Positions 14,991 through 23,561 of a stretch of 64,000 nucleotides of DNA are shown here, in pieces. The notes under the pieces are model-generated. The model did no database searches, was not told where the DNA came from, and was given only the letters and a program-made list of their open reading frames with translations. A program made the translations under genes and the position numbers. Position 1 is the first letter of the stretch, and each line of letters opens with the position of its first letter. This DNA is from Roseibacillus persicicus (GTDB lineage: Bacteria > Verrucomicrobiota > Verrucomicrobiia > Verrucomicrobiales > Akkermansiaceae), in the NCBI RefSeq assembly GCF_014651675.1, contig NZ_BMXI01000014.1, forward strand, positions 110,564 to 174,563. Direction: 5' to 3'.

Positions 14991-17228
14991 TTATTCGACG
15001 GTGATCCGAATGAGCGGAGACTCGCCGGGAGTGGTCGCCAAGGGGGCATCTTCGTTGGGGACGGGAGGGAGTTCGTCCTGTGCCTGACCCTCGTTCCCAG
15101 CGTTCTCTTCGGGAGCTTCTTCCGGGGATGATTCTGTTTCAGTTCCTTCTGCTGCCTCCGCAGGCACGTCGGGTAGGGACTCCGGGATGAGTTCGTCTTC
15201 GCCCTCGCGGTTGGCATTCCAGTCGGTGGCAATGACTTTCAGGATTTCGAGACGGGCAGGTTTTTTATTTTCGAGGTCTTCCTTTTCGATGCGCTTGACC
15301 TGTAAGACAGCGCGAATGGCTGGCTTGCCCTTGTGTTTCAGCTCGGTTTGTTCCAGCGCTGTGGTGAGGGTTTTGAATTCCTCGGAATCTCTGCGAACTA
15401 CGGCAAAGGCCACAACCTCCTCGGTGAAGTTATGCAAACGGAAGCCTTGGAAGTTCCCCAGGTCGTTCTGGTCCATCCCTTTTCCGCTTTGCATCCAGGA
15501 GCGAATGGAGCCTTCGTCCACCTCGCCGCTGTCGAGAATCAAGGTGCCCTGTGCAAGGGCGAGAAGGGTGAGATCCTCACATTCCGCATAGCTCTTCCAG
15601 TCGACTTGAAAAGGGCCTTCCCCGACTTTGATCAAAGGAAGCAGGCGCTCCTTGCGACCATAGTCCTGAATCAGCAAGTCGACCTCGACGCGGTCGCCCT
15701 CCATAATCCGTCCTTGGAAGAGGCGTTCGATGGTGGGCGCGGTGAGCGGTTCCCAGAAATCGGACAAGAGGTCGGAATCCACTGGACGGACGAAAGCCTG
15801 GACTTCAGTGACCGTCTTCGATTTGAGAAACTTTTCCGCCACTTCCTTGGCCTCTTCGATGCGGGGATCGTCTTCGGGGAGCGGGATGCCGTAGGCGGGC
15901 AGCTCCAACAAGGGAGGAGCAGGTTCGGGCTTCGAGTTGGAAGTGAAGGTGTCGGTGAAGAAGAACAGATAGCCGATTAAAGCGGCCCCAAGAACACAGA
16001 CGGTGACAAGGGCGGGCAAGAGCCGTGAGTCCCCGGGTTCGGTGAGAAGTCCGGGTTGGGCCGGGTCGAACGAATTCTGTTCTCCTTTTTTAGCTGCAGC
16101 GATTTGCTGGGAAAGGCTTTTGTCTTTTTCTTCTGGAGAGTTCTCGGAAGGGAGGGGATCGACCGGTTTGGGTGCTTCGGCGAAGGGAGAGACCGCAGCG
16201 TCGGTTTCCCCGGGCGAAGAGGCATCCAGACCTTGGGCAAATGGATCGTCGATATCGCAAGGCTCGTGAGAGTATTCCTTTGCGCCGAAAGGCTGAGGGG
16301 GAAGCTCTGTTGGAGGAGGCGTCTCGCTGGGAGAGTCCTCCGCGATGGAAAACGGTTCTTCCGGGGGGCCTTCGATGGTGAAGGGGGAGCCGTGAGCTGG
16401 AGCCTCAAAGGCGAAGTCAGGGTTCGACTCGAGAGCCGGTGCCGGAGCAGTATCGTCCTCGGACGGATTGTCTGCAGGGGTGGCGAAATCCTGCTCGGGC
16501 TCGAAGGCGGGAGGTTCAGGAAGAGGTCCTTCCAATAGTCCGGTGAGATCCGAACGCTCTTCGGCAGGAATGGAAGCCGCCGTGCCTGTCTCGCTATAAT
16601 TCGGGGTGTAGCCCAAGTCGTCCAGGCTGAGCGGAATCAGCGGGATCTTGAGAGAGCTGAAGCGGGTGGTGTAGAAGCCGCCCTCCGGGACGTTGCTTTC
16701 CGAAGGATCAGGATAGGGGGTCGTGGCCGGGCGGCTCGGAGACGTCTCGGCGCTTGCGTCGCTCGTCGTGCCGGGGCTGGGCATCTCGGAGACCGGCAAG
16801 GTGCGTTCGAGAAGGATTTTCTGACCCTCGAGGATTTCCTGTTGAGTGTTCCGCAGCTCCTTTTGGCCTTCCTGAAGATCGTCTTGGCCCTTTTGCAGGT
16901 CGAAGACCGACTTCTGCAGATCGCGGATGGAGGCATAGACCGCCGCGGGAGTCATGGTTTCGCCTCGGCCGGCCACTGTTTCCGAAGTGCGTTTGGTGGC
17001 GCTGCGTCGGGTATTGATGCTGGTGGATTCCTCTCCCTGATCCTTGCGGGGGGGGAGAGGCGTCTTGCGCGCGACGGGGCCGGTTTTCTTCACCGAGACC
17101 GCCACGCCTGGCATTTCGGGAGAGCGTTTGACCCAAGTCCCACAGTTCCGACACTCAGCAATCTCAGAAGGATCGTGAGTCCGAAAGGCGACGATTCGCC
17201 CACAGTCGGCACAGCTCGCGTTGGTCAT
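14991..17228 (-). CDS. zinc-ribbon, coiled-coil membrane protein, unknown function
   Basis: 745 residues. The N-terminus has two CxxC pairs (CADC at 6-9 and CRNC about 16 residues later), a zinc ribbon. A basic linker follows, then a predicted coiled coil of about 50 residues rich in Gln and Leu (DLQKSVFDLQKGQDDLQEGQ). Next comes a long Pro/Glu-rich disordered stretch to about 410 and one membrane helix (LLPALVTVCVLGAALIGYLFFF). The outer domain after it (AKEVAEKFLKSKTVTEVQAF onward, about 200 residues) ends in another acidic disordered tail. This places the zinc ribbon in the cytoplasm. No family is recognised. Confidence 0.7.
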   Translation of the reverse strand: MTNASCADCGRIVAFRTHDPSEIAECRNCGTWVKRSPEMPGVAVSVKKTGPVARKTPLPPRKDQGEESTSINTRRSATKRTSETVAGRGETMTPAAVYASIRDLQKSVFDLQKGQDDLQEGQKELRNTQQEILEGQKILLERTLPVSEMPSPGTTSDASAETSPSRPATTPYPDPSESNVPEGGFYTTRFSSLKIPLIPLSLDDLGYTPNYSETGTAASIPAEERSDLTGLLEGPLPEPPAFEPEQDFATPADNPSEDDTAPAPALESNPDFAFEAPAHGSPFTIEGPPEEPFSIAEDSPSETPPPTELPPQPFGAKEYSHEPCDIDDPFAQGLDASSPGETDAAVSPFAEAPKPVDPLPSENSPEEKDKSLSQQIAAAKKGEQNSFDPAQPGLLTEPGDSRLLPALVTVCVLGAALIGYLFFFTDTFTSNSKPEPAPPLLELPAYGIPLPEDDPRIEEAKEVAEKFLKSKTVTEVQAFVRPVDSDLLSDFWEPLTAPTIERLFQGRIMEGDRVEVDLLIQDYGRKERLLPLIKVGEGPFQVDWKSYAECEDLTLLALAQGTLILDSGEVDEGSIRSWMQSGKGMDQNDLGNFQGFRLHNFTEEVVAFAVVRRDSEEFKTLTTALEQTELKHKGKPAIRAVLQVKRIEKEDLENKKPARLEILKVIATDWNANREGEDELIPESLPDVPAEAAEGTETESSPEEAPEENAGNEGQAQDELPPVPNEDAPLATTPGESPLIRITVE

Positions 17229-17378
17229 AAGGGGGAGTTAAAGATGCATTAAGCCTTAAAATCGAGAGAACCGACAAGCCTCAATAGGTTCATAAAATTG
17301 TGGCGCATACTTTGTAAAAGGCTGACTTTTGCGGCTTCTGGGCTTGTGTTCAGCGGTTGCGACTTTAGATCCTCTTTC

Positions 17379-19469
17379 ATGTCTCAAACGCACCCTTTTC
17401 TCGCGGACGACTTTCAGATTCGTTGGTCCTCCTTGACTCCAGAGCACGTCGCGCCCGATGTCACTCTTGCCATCTCTCAAGCCCAAGCTGCCCTCGATGC
17501 CATCAAGGCAGTTCCGGAGGCTGAAGTCAGCTACGACAACACTTTCGGCGTATTGGAGCAGGGCACGGAAGCTTTGGAGCGGGCTTGGGGACGCTTGAAT
17601 CATCTGGACTCGGTGTCTAACAACGAAGCCCAGCGGGCGGCCCTCAATAAGCTTCTTCCCGCGGTCTCCACCTTCTACTCTTCCATTTCGCTGGATGGTG
17701 ATTTGTGGAAAAAATTGAAGGCTTACGCAGAGTCTGCAGACGTAAAAAATCTTTCTCCGGTCCATCAGCGCTTTGTCGAGGAAACGTGTCATGATTTTGT
17801 CTCTTCCGGAGCTGATCTGCCCGAAGAGGGGAAAAAGCGGATGGCTGAGGTCTCCTCTGAACTCGCTTTGCTGACTCAGAAGTTCTCTGAGAACGTGTTG
17901 GATTCCACCAATGCCTTCGAGCTCTACATCACTGACGAAAGCCGTCTCTCGGGTCTGCCCGAAAGCGCTCAATCGGCAGCGGCGGAAGATGCGGCAGCCA
18001 AGGGGCACGAGGGTGAGTGGCGTTTCACTCTGCAGATGCCTTCCTTGATGCCCGTATTGCAACATGCTGATGACGATGAGCTGCGGCGTCAGGTTTGGTC
18101 CGCTTCGTCCAAAGTGGCATCCGAAGGCGAGCGGGATAATACGGAGCTCATCTGGCAGATCATCAAGTTGCGCCAGGAGAAAGCGGCTCTGTTAGGTTTT
18201 GCCAATTTCGCGGATCTGACCCTCCAGCGCCGGATGGCCAAGGATGGCGCTACGGCGTTGGGCTTCGTTGAAGACTTGCATGATCGAATTGAAGAGGCCT
18301 TTTCGAAAGAGACTGCCGAGCTGGAAGCTTATAAGGCCGAGAAGACCGGTGAACCCGCTGGAGCGATGCAGCCCTGGGAGGTTTCCTACTGGGCCGAGAA
18401 GCAGCGCCAGGAGCGCTACGACTTCGACGACGAAGTTCTTCGGCCCTATTTCTCGGTCAAGAACGTGATGGATGGCATGTTCGCCATCTCATCCAAGATC
18501 TTCGGAATCGAGATCCTCGAGAAAGAAGCGGCCTACTATGAATCTAGTAGCGAGGTGAGCGGGGATGCTGCCGAGGTTTGGCATCCCGAGTGTAAGTTCT
18601 ACGAGATCTACGATGCGGGTAACAAGGAGCACCTGGGGTCCTTCTACGCGGATTGGCACCCACGCGAAAGCAAGCGGGGAGGAGCATGGATGAACTGTCT
18701 GGAAGCGGGACTCCCCCCAATGGACGGGCAGTCCCGCCAGCCGCACCTTGGGCTCATCATCGGCAATATGACCAAGCCGGTGGGAGACAAGCCGGCACTG
18801 CTCACTCATCGCGAGGTGGAAACGATTTTCCATGAGTTTGGTCACCTGCTGCACCAACTGCTTTCCGACGTTCCTGTGAAATCCCTTTCTGGAACCAACG
18901 TGCCTTGGGACTTTGTGGAGCTGCCCTCTCAGATTATGGAGAACTTCTGTTGGGACCGGGAGTCGCTCGACCTCTTTGCCCGTCACTACGAAACCAATGA
19001 GGTGATCCCGGAAGAACTCTTCAAGAAGCTGCTCGCCGCGCGCAACTACATGTCGGCAACCACTTGCATGCGTCAGCTTGCTTTCGGAAAGCTCGACCTG
19101 GAATTGCACGTCAATACTCCCCAATATCTCGGACGGGATCTCGATGAGGTGGACCGCGAGATTCTGGATGGTTATCGCGCGGAGCTCGCGACCCCAACTC
19201 CAAGCCGGGCGCGTAGCTTCAACCATTTGTTCTCCTCTCCGACTGGATACGCGGCAGGATATTATTCCTACAAGTGGGCTGAGGTTTTGGATGCCGATGC
19301 CTTCACCCGCTTCCAGAAAGAGGGCGTAATGAACGAGTCCACAGGCCGCGCCTTCCGCGATTCTGTCTTGTCGAGGGGCAACTCCCGTCCCGTTGATGAA
19401 TCCTTCCGTGAGTTCATGGGGCGCGACCCCGACCTGACGGCCTTGATGGTGCGTAGCGGTCTGGCTTGA
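17379..19469 (+). CDS. prlC: M3 family metallopeptidase (oligopeptidase A)
   Basis: 696 residues from ATG 17379 (MSQTHPFLADDFQIRW); the 27-residue longer form is not supported. The zinc motif FHEFGHLLHQLL lies at about residues 484-495, with the downstream Glu in PSQIMENFCWD. Length and the segments GGAWMNC and SFNHLFSSPTGYAAGYYSY fit oligopeptidase A rather than PepF. It is a cytoplasmic enzyme that degrades short peptides, including cleaved signal peptides. Two terminator hairpins follow directly. Confidence in family is very high; the symbol is by homology. Confidence 0.95.
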   Translation: MSQTHPFLADDFQIRWSSLTPEHVAPDVTLAISQAQAALDAIKAVPEAEVSYDNTFGVLEQGTEALERAWGRLNHLDSVSNNEAQRAALNKLLPAVSTFYSSISLDGDLWKKLKAYAESADVKNLSPVHQRFVEETCHDFVSSGADLPEEGKKRMAEVSSELALLTQKFSENVLDSTNAFELYITDESRLSGLPESAQSAAAEDAAAKGHEGEWRFTLQMPSLMPVLQHADDDELRRQVWSASSKVASEGERDNTELIWQIIKLRQEKAALLGFANFADLTLQRRMAKDGATALGFVEDLHDRIEEAFSKETAELEAYKAEKTGEPAGAMQPWEVSYWAEKQRQERYDFDDEVLRPYFSVKNVMDGMFAISSKIFGIEILEKEAAYYESSSEVSGDAAEVWHPECKFYEIYDAGNKEHLGSFYADWHPRESKRGGAWMNCLEAGLPPMDGQSRQPHLGLIIGNMTKPVGDKPALLTHREVETIFHEFGHLLHQLLSDVPVKSLSGTNVPWDFVELPSQIMENFCWDRESLDLFARHYETNEVIPEELFKKLLAARNYMSATTCMRQLAFGKLDLELHVNTPQYLGRDLDEVDREILDGYRAELATPTPSRARSFNHLFSSPTGYAAGYYSYKWAEVLDADAFTRFQKEGVMNESTGRAFRDSVLSRGNSRPVDESFREFMGRDPDLTALMVRSGLA

Positions 19470-19491
19470 GCCGGGAACTCGCCCGGTTTTT
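19470..19491 (+). terminator. terminator after prlC
   Basis: CCGGG (19471-19475) pairs with CCCGG (19482-19486), followed by TTTTT. Short but well placed, immediately after the stop codon. Confidence 0.55.
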
Positions 19492-19501
19492 AGAAAATCG
19501 T

Positions 19502-19544
19502 AAAACCTCGCCGCCGGGAATCGCCCGCGCGGTCGGGGTTTTTT
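19502..19544. terminator. bidirectional terminator between prlC and LysR gene
   Basis: AAAACCTCG (19502-19510) pairs with CGGGGTTTT (19534-19542, one wobble). Inside it CCGC-CGGG pairs with CCCG-C-GCGG around AATCG. A run of T on the plus strand and A on the other arm lets it serve both converging genes. Confidence 0.7.
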
Positions 19545-19587
19545 CTTTGGTTTCTTGCGATTTGTTAGTCCGGCTTAAGGCTTTTGT

Positions 19588-20487
19588 CTAACCGGCGGCA
19601 GCCATCATCTGATTGGCGTTACTTTCCTCGATGCTGGCTACCAGATAGTCGATGAAGCGTTGGGCGTAGGGGTGGGACTGATTGGTGTCGAGGTAACTGA
19701 CGACCGAGGTTTTTGGCAGCTCCGGGAACTCATCTTTCAGGATGGGCATGTCCTCTTGCACCGCAGAAAGCGGGAGGATGCTGATGCCAAGTCCCGCGCG
19801 AATCGCTGATTGGATGGCTTGAACAGAGTTGGCTTCGATAGAGACTTTCCAAGGTGTTTCGGCTTTGGCCAAGGCATCAAAAGCCAGTTGCCGATAGACG
19901 CAAGGCGCGGGCAAAACGGCCAGCTCGCGCAAGCTGTTGGTTTTTCCTTTTGGGGTTGGAGGGCCCGTCCAGACCAGAGGTTCTTCCCAGAGGACGGTTC
20001 CATTGCCTCCTCCGGGTCCGGCAAAAACGACATCGAGGTCCCCCTCTCTCAAGGCCTTGAGCAAGGGCGCGCCCAAGCCGAGCATGAGACTGAGGTCGCA
20101 GTTGGGATGGGCGCGGCGAAATCGGGCCAGCAGGGTGTGAAGGTGCAGGGGGGCGAGGTAATCCGCAAATCCGACCCGGAGCAGGGTCGTCTCCTCGGGA
20201 GCGGTCACTGCGAGCATGGACTCGTCGGCCAGCTCGAGAATTCGGCGAGCGTAGCTGGCAAAGGTCTCGCCGGCGGGGGTGAGGGAAACGGAGCGACTGG
20301 TCCGCTCGAGAAGTCTCGCACCCAAGCGCTCTTCGAGCTTGGCAATTTGAAGACTTACCGCAGATTGGGTGCGGTGAACACGTCGGGCTGCCGCCGAGAA
20401 GCCTCCCTCGTCAATAACGGCTATCAGGGAGCGGAGGGCGAGTAGATCGGTCTCCAGTTTGAAATTTGAATCATTCGATTTGCTCAT
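19588..20487 (-). CDS. LysR family transcriptional regulator
   Basis: 299 residues, the standard LysR length. The N-terminal winged helix (about 12-72) reads LRSLIAVIDEGGFSAAARRV, then TQSAVSLQIAKLEERLGARL and LTPAGETF. The periplasmic-binding-protein-like effector domain follows (ADYLAPLHLHTLLARFRR, GLGISILPLSAV). It is divergent from the dehydrogenase gene at 20586 across a 98-base spacer, the classic LysR arrangement, so that gene and the next are likely targets. Effector unknown. Confidence 0.93.
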   Translation of the reverse strand: MSKSNDSNFKLETDLLALRSLIAVIDEGGFSAAARRVHRTQSAVSLQIAKLEERLGARLLERTSRSVSLTPAGETFASYARRILELADESMLAVTAPEETTLLRVGFADYLAPLHLHTLLARFRRAHPNCDLSLMLGLGAPLLKALREGDLDVVFAGPGGGNGTVLWEEPLVWTGPPTPKGKTNSLRELAVLPAPCVYRQLAFDALAKAETPWKVSIEANSVQAIQSAIRAGLGISILPLSAVQEDMPILKDEFPELPKTSVVSYLDTNQSHPYAQRFIDYLVASIEESNANQMMAAAG

Positions 20488-20511
20488 GGATTCGATTTAA
20501 ATAAACAATTT

Positions 20512-20537
20512 TCCTAATTAATCACCGTTGACTAGGA
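20512..20537. promoter_or_regulatory. possible LysR binding site
   Basis: TCCTA (20512-20516) and TAGGA (20533-20537) form a spaced inverted repeat in the divergent promoter region, next to TTGACT (20528-20533). LysR sites are usually T-N11-A dyads; this spacing is wider, so the call is weak. Confidence 0.25.
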
Positions 20538-20585
20538 TTTCGAGCAGAAAGTTCGCAACGCACTCACAATCTATCACTCATCCCT

Positions 20586-21596
20586 ATGAAAGCTATCGGT
20601 TATCAGAAGACTGGACCTATTGAGGCAGACAATTCGCTCTTCGAATTTGAGGCCGCTGAACCCGAGCTCAAAGACCATGATCTCTTGGTTGAGGTGCGGG
20701 GAATATCGGTCAATCCCGTCGATACCAAAATCAGAACTCTACGCCAACCGGAGGACGGCCCTGAGATTCTGGGCTGGGATGCGGCGGGGATTGTGCGTGC
20801 GGTGGGCAGTGCCGTGAGCCGGTTCCAAGTCGGGGACGAAGTCTTCTATGCAGGCGACGTCACGCGCGCCGGAACCAATGCGGAGTTCCATGCGGTGGAT
20901 GAGCGCATCGTGGGACGGAAGCCCAAGTCGCTTGGGTTTGCGGAAGCGGCTGGCTTTCCGCTCACCTCAATCACAGCTTGGGAGTTGCTCTTCGAGTCGT
21001 TGGCGGTGGGAGAGGGGCAGGGTGCTGGACAGAGCCTGCTCGTCATTGGTGGCGCCGGGGGGGTGGGCTCGATGCTGATTCAACTCGCGAAGAAGCTCAC
21101 CCAATTGAAAGTGATCGCTACCGCCTCGCGACCCGAGACTATCGCGTGGGTGAAAAAAATGGGCGCTGATGAGGTGATCAATCACCGTGAGTCTTTGGTT
21201 GAACAGATGAAAAAACTCGGTCTGCAACCCCGTTACGTCGCCTCTCTCACCGCAACGGAAGAGCATTTTCCCGCGATTGTGGAATTGATTCAGCCCCGGG
21301 GACGTCTGGCTTTGATTGACGACCCGAAAGGATTGGACGTGAATTCGATGAAACCCAAAGCCCTTTCTCTCAGCTGGGAATACATGTTCGCTCGTTCCAT
21401 GTTCCAGATGGAGGATATTGAAAGTCAGCATCATCTCTTGAATCGTGTCTCGTCCATGGTCGATGCTGGAGAGCTGCTTTCCACCGTCACCAACAACTTG
21501 GGAACCTTGAGCGTGGAGCGGTTGAAAGAGGCCCATCTTCAGCAGGAAAGCGGGCGCGTGATCGGCAAAAACGTGCTCAACGGCTTTGGCGTGTGA
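20586..21596 (+). CDS. zinc-type alcohol dehydrogenase / quinone oxidoreductase (MDR superfamily)
   Basis: 336 residues. GroES-like N-terminal half ([30 protein letters not shown]) and a Rossmann half with [19 protein letters not shown]. The layout and the motif VNPVDTK match the ZADH1/YhdH-like NADPH quinone oxidoreductases, which lack the catalytic zinc of true alcohol dehydrogenases despite the common name. The gene begins 98 bases from the divergent LysR gene, which probably controls it. The substrate is unknown; small quinones or enals are typical. Confidence 0.85.
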   Translation: MKAIGYQKTGPIEADNSLFEFEAAEPELKDHDLLVEVRGISVNPVDTKIRTLRQPEDGPEILGWDAAGIVRAVGSAVSRFQVGDEVFYAGDVTRAGTNAEFHAVDERIVGRKPKSLGFAEAAGFPLTSITAWELLFESLAVGEGQGAGQSLLVIGGAGGVGSMLIQLAKKLTQLKVIATASRPETIAWVKKMGADEVINHRESLVEQMKKLGLQPRYVASLTATEEHFPAIVELIQPRGRLALIDDPKGLDVNSMKPKALSLSWEYMFARSMFQMEDIESQHHLLNRVSSMVDAGELLSTVTNNLGTLSVERLKEAHLQQESGRVIGKNVLNGFGV

Positions 21597-21649
21597 TGAA
21601 ACGAAGTGACTCTATTTGACTCCTAGCTCTCTAAACTATTTCTATAAGA

Positions 21650-22648
21650 ATGAAAAAATACCTAATCCAGCCTGGTGCTGACTCACTTCGCCTCAGCGAA
21701 GGATCTTCGCAAGGTCTGCGGGCCAGTGAGGTCAGGGTCCGGATCAAAGCGGCGTCCCTCAATTATCGCGATATCTTGAATCGCAAGTATTCCACCGAAG
21801 AGATCGTGCCCTTTTCCGATGGAGCAGGGGAGGTGATTGAGGTTGGCCGGAACGTGACTCACCTGGCAGTTGGGGATCGTGTTCTGGGCCTTTTCTTTCC
21901 CTCTTGGATGGCTGGAGAAATTGATAGGGAAATCCAGAACAATGCCCGGGGCGGCGGCGATGTGGATGGAATGCTGGCGGAAGAGGTTGTGGGTATTGAA
22001 ACCAGCTTTGTGCGCATCCCCGAGCACTTGAGTTATGAGGAGGCGTCCACTTTACCTTGCGCGGGATTGACGGCCTGGCACGCGCTCTTCGAGCATGCCC
22101 AGCCTGCAGAGGAGGGGCAGACAATTTTGATTCAGGGAACCGGCGGGGTGTCCATTTTCGCCCTCCAGTTGGCGGTTGCCCATGGTATCAAGACCATCGT
22201 GACCTCCAGTTCGGATGAGAAATTGGAGCGGGTGCGGGAGATGGGGGCAACCCATACGATCAACTATCGCACCACCCCGAATTGGGAGGAAGAAGTCTTT
22301 GTTTTGACCAATCGGAAGGGCGTGGACCTGGTAATTGAGGTTGGGGGGGCGGGCACCTTGGAGAAATCCATGAAGGCGGTGAAATTCAATGGAGTGATCA
22401 GCTTGATCGGTGTTCTTTCCGGATTGAAGGGGACTGTGAATCCCTTCATGATTGTGGGTAAAAGCCTTCGGGTGTTTGGAATCTATGTAGGCAGTCGAGC
22501 GATGCAGCAGAACTTCCACCGCGCCCTCAAGAAGTATCAGATTCATCCCATTGTCGACCGCGTCTTCGAGTTCGAGGAGGCCAACGATTCCTACGAGTAT
22601 CAGCAGTCAGGCCAGCACTTCGGCAACGTCGTGGTGAAGGTGGAGTGA
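21650..22648 (+). CDS. NAD(P)-dependent MDR dehydrogenase
   Basis: 332 residues. N-terminal segment VRVRIKAASLNYRDILNRK is diagnostic of zinc-free MDR enzymes, with FSDGAGEVIEVGRNV and the nucleotide site IQGTGGVSIFALQLA. The central SYEEASTLPCAGLTAWHAL is also typical. It follows the other MDR gene by 53 bases on the same strand and probably shares its regulation by LysR. The two proteins are only distantly alike, so this is not a recent duplication. Physiological substrate unknown. Confidence 0.87.
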   Translation: MKKYLIQPGADSLRLSEGSSQGLRASEVRVRIKAASLNYRDILNRKYSTEEIVPFSDGAGEVIEVGRNVTHLAVGDRVLGLFFPSWMAGEIDREIQNNARGGGDVDGMLAEEVVGIETSFVRIPEHLSYEEASTLPCAGLTAWHALFEHAQPAEEGQTILIQGTGGVSIFALQLAVAHGIKTIVTSSSDEKLERVREMGATHTINYRTTPNWEEEVFVLTNRKGVDLVIEVGGAGTLEKSMKAVKFNGVISLIGVLSGLKGTVNPFMIVGKSLRVFGIYVGSRAMQQNFHRALKKYQIHPIVDRVFEFEEANDSYEYQQSGQHFGNVVVKVE

Positions 22649-22655
22649 TTGTCTG

Positions 22656-23402
22656 TTAGAGTGGGGTGACGAGAAACTTCCGAATCGCAATCGGGCCGTG
22701 GTCTCCTTGTACCATTACAGGCCCGGAGGCTTTCTCATCATTGAATTTGGCCGAGCGAGTGGGGCCTGAGGCCTCTTGATTTTCGTGAACCAGTTGGCCG
22801 TTGACGAAGACTTTCTCGAAGAGAGCGTTTTGGGTTTTAGCTCCGTCCTCGTTGAAGCGAGGGGCACGGAAGGTGATGTCCAAGGTCTGCCACTGTCCCG
22901 GAGCCTTTGAAGCATTGAGGCGGGGGGCTACGCCATCGAAGCCGGGCTTGTCTTTGCGCTCGGGATCCCAGCGTTGATAGAGCCCGCCCAGACCAGAGCT
23001 TGCGGGTTGCTTGGCTCCATAGCTGTCAAAGATTTGGATCTCGTAGCGCCCCATGAGGTAAATCCCGGAGTTGGAACCTTTGGGAATCAGAAATTCGAGT
23101 TGAACCCGAACATCCTGGAAATCATCTTTTGAGAGGAGATACGCCGTATTGTTCTTCTCCTTTCCATTGACTAGAATGGAGCCCTTGCCGTCGCCTGCGG
23201 GCTCGAAAGTGAGAGCCTGCCGACCGTCCACCGCATTCACCTTGCTCGTGTAGACCCAACCGCGAATCGAGTTCTCTTGAAAGGCCGCAAAGTTTCCAGC
23301 TGCGAGCAGATCAGTGGACTCACTTTCCGCCTGGCACAGATTCGAACCGAAGGAGAGAATTGTGAGGGAAAGGAGAGTGGTTTTGCGAACGTTCCGGAGC
23401 AT
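22656..23402 (-). CDS. secreted DUF1080 protein (3-keto-disaccharide hydrolase family)
   Basis: 248 residues with a signal peptide (TTLLSLTILSFGSNLCQA). The DUF1080 concanavalin-like domain fills the rest. Its signature is LIPKGSNSGIYLMGRYEIQIFD at about residues 108-129, with VQLEFLIP before it and QTLDITFRAPRF after. These proteins are abundant in Verrucomicrobia and Planctomycetes and bind or hydrolyse glycans, including 3-keto sugars. It converges with the MDR gene and has no carbohydrate operon around it, so its substrate cannot be narrowed. Confidence 0.88.
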   Translation of the reverse strand: MLRNVRKTTLLSLTILSFGSNLCQAESESTDLLAAGNFAAFQENSIRGWVYTSKVNAVDGRQALTFEPAGDGKGSILVNGKEKNNTAYLLSKDDFQDVRVQLEFLIPKGSNSGIYLMGRYEIQIFDSYGAKQPASSGLGGLYQRWDPERKDKPGFDGVAPRLNASKAPGQWQTLDITFRAPRFNEDGAKTQNALFEKVFVNGQLVHENQEASGPTRSAKFNDEKASGPVMVQGDHGPIAIRKFLVTPL

Positions 23403-23561
23403 GGGAAATAGAACGAGTGTTTTGCTGGTGAGTTTTCATATGTATTTTGCCTGAGGATGATTGTGACGGTTGGAGTGATGGGATGGTATGGCTCGAGCTC
23501 CGCGTCCCCATTCTTTTCTCTTTGATTGCAGCTGGAATCGCGCGAAGGTGTTTGGGTAAAA